Of a DNA stretch of 64,000 nt, positions 59,951 to 64,000 are shown piece by piece. A program made the translations under genes and the position numbers. The notes beneath the pieces are model-generated. The model worked only from the letters and a program-made list of their open reading frames with translations, did not search any database and was not told the DNA's origin. The first letter of the stretch is position 1; every line of letters begins with the position of its first letter. Origin of the DNA: Diphasiastrum complanatum (Eukaryota > Streptophyta > Lycopodiopsida > Lycopodiales > Lycopodiaceae). Location: positions 58,338,236 through 58,402,235 of the forward strand of contig CM055100.1 of the NCBI GenBank assembly GCA_029204225.1, written 5' to 3'.

Positions 59951-60701
59951 CCAGGACTCAAATTTTCAAGGACCAGTGTCCCCAAACAATTCATGAGAAG
60001 CAGCAGGATGCGTGCGTATCCTTACCATTCTATTATAGGATCTCTTATGTATGCCATAATCTGTACTAGGCCAATTATAGCTTTTGTAGTCAGCTCTCTC
60101 AGTCAGTTTATGACTAATCCTGGTATAACATATTGGAAGGCTCTTATCAGAGTCATGAGATATCTTTGAACTACTATGGACTTTTGCATTTGTTATGGAG
60201 CAGTTGGCGACGACAAACTCAATTTCCTCAGTGGTTACACAGATGCGAGTTGGGCAGGAGATATAGACACCCATAAATCTACTTTTGGATTTACATTCTT
60301 CCTCAATAGTGGTCCAATTTCCTGGAACACTCTCAAGCAATCTTCGATAGCTCTATCTTCCACTAAATCAGAGTATATCGCAGCCTCTCAAGCTACAAAG
60401 GTTGAGAAACTTAGTCTCAGATATCGGTCTGAATCAATATGCTCCGACGACATTATTTTGTGATAATCAAAGTGCCATCGCTTTATCATCCAATCCTAGA
60501 TTTCATTCTAGGAGTAAGCACATTGAACTGAAGTATTATTTCGTCAGAAGCAAAGTTCTCAACAAAGAGGTCAGATTGCAGTGTTGTAGAACGCAAGATA
60601 TGACAGTAGATGTTTTTACTAAAGCATTAAGTTTGGAGTCACACAGAAGATTCTGTGTAGAACTAAGTTTGAAGGTCAAGGCATTTAAGGATTCAGAATA
60701 A
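59951..60701 (+). pseudogene. Copia element C, second half: end of RT and RNase H
   Basis: Continues the protein interrupted at 32533. Motifs: YHSIIGSLMYAIICTRP (about 60022), YWKALIRVMRYL, then after a TGA RNase H with SGYTDASWAGD (about 60229), ALSSTKSEYIAAS, DNQSAIALSSNP, FHSRSKHIELKYYFVR, and VDVFTKAL, ending at a TAA near 60701. Two phases are used with a shift near 60410. A purine tract (AAGGGGGAG) follows. Confidence 0.88.
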
Positions 60702-60708
60702 GGGGGAG

Positions 60709-61780
60709 TGTTGGATTACTCTCCTTCTTACCAATCGTCTAATCAGTTTTAATCTTCATCCATTGTTTATCCAGTTGTACGGATTTTCTCGTGTCTTACA
60801 AGTGTTTTTACACAGTCTGCAGAATTACACGGAGTTTATGACAGTGTCGCATTTTTTGCTTGACAGAAATCTCGTGAAAAATGCAGTGTCGTCTTTTTCT
60901 CATTTTTCGTCTGTCAGGAATCTCGTGCAAATATGCAAAGTCGCATTTTTTGCTTTTCTTAAAGAGCCTCAAATGTTGAGAAAATGACTCTGGCAAAGTG
61001 TGGGGCAACCCTAACTGAGATTTAAGGGCACCTTCGTCTTTTTTGCTTTTTTGTGAAAAACCTGATAGTGTCGCTTGTGGTTGTTTTAGTTCATTTATGC
61101 AGACAGAACGTTTACGGCCAATTTTACTGCTTATCAGCAATCAATGACAAGGACCGGATGGATGCTAGCGGATCACCAGCCAATTGGCGATATTAATTGA
61201 TGACCTAATTTCTTAGTATAAATAGCTGTTCATATTCATACAGATTAATTCATTGAAAATCAGAATTATCAGAAGCGTTTGAATAGTTAGTTCTCTCTCT
61301 CGAGCCTACGATCTTGAACACTCCTGAGCATTCTAGCTCACTTCTTAAAGTTGTTTTAGAGATTGCTATTGCGCTACTGCTCATCAGCACTGCGCATTAA
61401 TTCAAACTTTCATTTTAGCCGCTCGGAGATAGCATAAAGTACACGGCTTCAATCTGCAACTTATTGTACTCATTTACTTTTGTTTCGTTTTGAATCAATA
61501 CTACTCTTTATTGCGTTCAGTTTCATCTCAGAATGTAAGCATTTATGTATTTCTTCGCAACTAATTATTTGTCTGATAATCTTCAATGCTTAATTGTTTG
61601 GCTACATAATCACTGTAGTACTGACAATTTCAAAGTTAGTTACTATAAGTTCAAACATGATTTCAATCACTATTGTTTTGTTTGAAATTGATAGGCGTAG
61701 TCATGCATTGAAAAGATGAAAATAGTTTATTCCGCCATGCACAAAAGGTTTTCTTTCTAGACACATGAATTATTTTCATT
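60709..61780 (+). repeat. LTR of copia element C (right border unclear)
   Basis: Starts TGTTGGATTACTC after the purine tract. 60820-61080 is rich in AGTGTCGC-like short motifs that recur inverted at 62355-62520. No paired LTR was found in the window, so the end is a guess; it abuts family E RNase H sequence near 61800. Confidence 0.5.
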
Positions 61781-61799
61781 TGTTTCTTTTCGAGCTAGA

Positions 61800-62286
61800 C
61801 CTATCTTCTGCATACCACTTTTCGACAGGGCATCCTTGAAAGATGATTGCAAGAGCGTCTCGGGAGGATGCACAATAGCAGCTGATGCAGCTGTGATATG
61901 GGTCAGGAAGAAGCAGACCATAACTGCGCAATCATCTTGCGAAGTAGAGTATGTTGCAGCAGCCAAAATGGCGAACGAGCTTACATGGCTCAAGCAGTTC
62001 CTTGACGAACTAGGAGAGAACTCCAACAAGCCGCTGCTATTGTTCATGGATAACACATCCGCCATTTATCTGACAAAGGATCCAGTGTTTCATTCCAGGA
62101 CGAAACACATTGCTATCAGATATCATCTAATAAGAGATCTAGTTGAGAAAGACAGGCTGAAGACCGAATTTGTTCCAACAAAGCAGATAGTGGCTGATAT
62201 CTTCACAAAGCCTCTTGACAAGACAATTTTTGAGAAGCAATGTGCAAGCCCTTGGAATAAAAAAAATACAAGCTTTGAGAGAGAGC
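61800..62286 (+). pseudogene. Copia family E RNase H fragment, second copy
   Basis: Begins at LKDDCKSVSGGCTIAA and runs through VRKKQTITAQSSCEVEYVAA, DNTSAIYLTKD, FHSRTKHIAIRYHLIRDL and VADIFTKPLDK. The frame is intact over 61836-62286. Strongly similar to 25120-25519. RT and everything upstream are missing. Confidence 0.85.
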
Positions 62287-63119
62287 TGAAAAAACTAAAT
62301 TTTTTTATTTTTCAAAGCGCCTTAGAAAATGTTTTTCTGGCCTGTCACATTTTTTGACCTTTAGAAAAAAGCGACACTGTCGGGTTTTTCGCCTCTTGAA
62401 AAAAAAAAAAAACGACATTGTCTCCAAATGCCTTCCAGAAAAATGCGAAGGTGCCCTTGAAAATGCGACACTGCCCTTAAAATCGTGAAGGTGTCTTTTA
62501 GCAAAGTGCGAAGGTCTGTAGCGTGAAGTAACGGGCAGAAAGCGGCTGATGCACGGAGGACAGTGACAGGAAACTAGAATCAGTTTTGATTAAGCCTAAT
62601 GCATTTCTTCTGATTAGAGCTTTAACTTAATTGGTTCCCTTGATAAAGGATCAACAAAGGATACAAAGAATAAGAGGATAGAGATCACAGATACAGAATA
62701 GACGTAACTGTAAAAGTTTGAGATAGCTCTAGAGTGAATTTACAAATTAGCAGTAGCTAGTCATATTACTCGTGAGAGAGAACATCTCTCTTGCGCCAAC
62801 GCGCTAATCTGAGAAACAGACAACGCTCAAGAAAAATATTGTAAATTCAATTCTGATAATAGAAGTGATTTCCGCAATGCTCTATTCTGTAATGTGTATG
62901 ATCTACAATATTGGAATGCATGCTAGTAGTAGATAACTTCCTGCTATTGTTTTATTCAACATTATCTGTTGTTTACAAGTTTAATTTTACAACAGATCGT
63001 CAGAGACGATCTGGGGCTTGGAAGAGAATTAGACCGTAGTCAGTAGCAGTAGCTATGGCTGCCAAGTCGGCTCTATCCGACCTTCATCTCCGGTTCAACC
63101 CTAGATCCCAACTTTCCAT
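62287..63119 (+). repeat. LTR of copia family E, second copy, followed by a PBS
   Basis: Placed from the TG after GAGAGAGC to the CA before a PBS-like TGGTATCAGGGGGC at 63122-63135. Having RNase H on its left and a PBS on its right makes it both a 3' and a 5' LTR. Borders are moderately uncertain. Confidence 0.55.
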
Positions 63120-63121
63120 CA

Positions 63122-63135
63122 GTGGTATCAGGGGG
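63122..63135 (+). other. PBS-like site after the family E LTR
   Basis: TGGTATCAGGGGGC differs from the canonical site only after the eighth base. Confidence 0.6.
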
Positions 63136-63240
63136 CGATTGAGCATCTGGAACAGGCACTATCAAAGGAGCACCATCTTAGATTTAACAATTTGCTAAAT
63201 TTGAAGATCGAAGTTTTTCAAGATCCACATTAAGGGAGAG

Positions 63241-63598
63241 TGTTGGAATTCATGCTCAAGCTCAATTCCATTAGGTAATGGACATCCTGGAAAACTCTGT
63301 TTATACCTATCCTTGAAAAACACACAAAAGAGAAAGGCTCAAAACATTTTATAGCAGAAACTCGACTCGCATTTTTCAGAATTTTCCGATATTGTATCGA
63401 CTCAAAAAATCCAAGATTTTTTGATATCCAAAAGTTAGAAGTCTATAATTTTTGCGAGACCCGAAAATCAGAATTTCTCAATACAGGATTGACTCTGAAA
63501 ATCCGCAATTTTTCGAGTCATTGTAATTTTCGAGTCAATGTATATTTTTCAAGTCTTTTTATATCTCGAGTCTTTGTAAATTTTTATTGGAGGGGAAA
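63241..63598 (+). repeat. Start of another LTR (family F), fragment
   Basis: TGTTGGAATTCATGC begins right after the purine tract TTAAGGGAGAG, the usual LTR start context. The internal region between the PBS at 63122 and here is only about 100 bp, so most of that element is deleted. The right part has several short GACTCGAAAAAT-like repeats. Confidence 0.45.
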
Positions 63599-63729
63599 TC
63601 TATTTGGAGCACATCGACACTTCATCATGTATTGCAGATTTGCTCACCAAACCTTTGGGCAGCAGTTCCTTCATCAAGCATAGGTCCAATCTTGAATTAA
63701 TTCCAAGATCAATGTTCAAATCAATATAG
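63599..63729 (+). pseudogene. Last codons of a copia polyprotein
   Basis: One phase reads EHIDTSSCIADLLTKPLGSS then SFIKHRSNLELI, the typical C-terminal end of copia RNase H (IADLLTKPL). The rest of the gene is absent. Confidence 0.7.
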
Positions 63730-63747
63730 ATAACTTTTTAGGAGGAG

Positions 63748-64000
63748 TGTTGAAAATGAAAAATCCATCTATCTTGACTATTGGGGTTTGATGGAATTTA
63801 CACCATGTATGTAGGTTTTCAACCTGAAAATGCCAAATTTGGGCTAGTAGAAACTCGAGCCACTACACATGCATAATGTCCAAGTTTTCCAATGTGACAT
63901 GCAAGGCATGCAAGAGTTGTTATGGACACATGCAAGTAAAATTGTACATTTGTACTTTTTAGAGATTGTCACATGTAGAAAGTAGGTAGGAGGAGGTGGA
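63748..64000 (+). repeat. LTR start after the copia fragment (cut by window edge)
   Basis: TGTTGAAAATG follows the purine tract GGAGGAG. The start resembles those at 2957 and 4928, suggesting a related copia group. Continues beyond the window. Confidence 0.65.

Overview
The window is plant nuclear DNA dominated by retrotransposons. Evidence: many Ty1/copia reverse transcriptase and RNase H stretches, Ty3/gypsy-type gag with zinc knuckles, primer-binding sites matching plant initiator tRNA-Met (TGGTATCAGAGC on either strand), polypurine tracts, LTR pairs with 5-bp target duplications, and AT-rich GT-AG introns. I found no intact ordinary host gene. The bulk suggests a large, repeat-rich land-plant genome. 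A bacterial-type ParB/DNA-methyltransferase fusion with introns would fit a seed-free plant (fern, lycophyte or bryophyte) better than a flowering plant, but that is inference and the species cannot be named from this sequence.

Layout. 1-4473: an intact copia polyprotein with its 3' LTR, apparently nested in the 3' end of a second copia family (B). 4928-10593: a copia element with a 5' LTR, PBS, a mutated gag-pol and a truncated 3' LTR. 11260-13618: a minus-strand cluster of small, unidentified, partly broken genes containing a duplicated domain. 14522-19714: a complete non-autonomous LTR element (target duplication AGAAG) on the minus strand, without gag or pol, with a tandem duplication across one LTR border. 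22201-24110: a minus-strand gag fragment and its repetitive leader. 24215-29180: a patchwork of copia fragments (family E), the 3' end and LTR of a gag-only family (D), and an antisense piece of family B. 30600-32533 and 59951-60701: two halves of one copia element (C), split by a 27.4-kb insertion flanked by CCAGG on both sides.

The 27.4-kb insertion (32534-59950) is the most interesting part. Its outer shell is a minus-strand LTR element (G) with no coding capacity. Inside the shell lie relics of an unusual gene system. At 50581-54008 (plus) is a multi-exon pseudogene for a fusion of a ParB-like domain and an amino-type DNA methyltransferase. At 40986-42154 (minus) is a divergently oriented broken gene for a Ser-rich protein with a Tudor/chromo-like barrel. 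Between them lies about 1 kb packed with 17-bp palindromes (consensus CCTATGCTNAGCATAGG). The same palindromes recur inside introns of the methyltransferase gene and were seen nowhere else in the window. A second, diverged ParB/methyltransferase relic lies at 36259-37214 (minus), next to an array of alternating hairpins (37610-38030). A gag-only LTR element (D, 43372-50501, target duplication ATTTT) later landed in the shared promoter region and separated the two genes.

60709-64000 holds further copia debris: the element C LTR, an RNase H and LTR of family E followed by a PBS, and the last codons and LTR of one more copia element. Nothing except the first copia polyprotein looks translatable over its full length, and the window reads as layered insertions with progressive decay.
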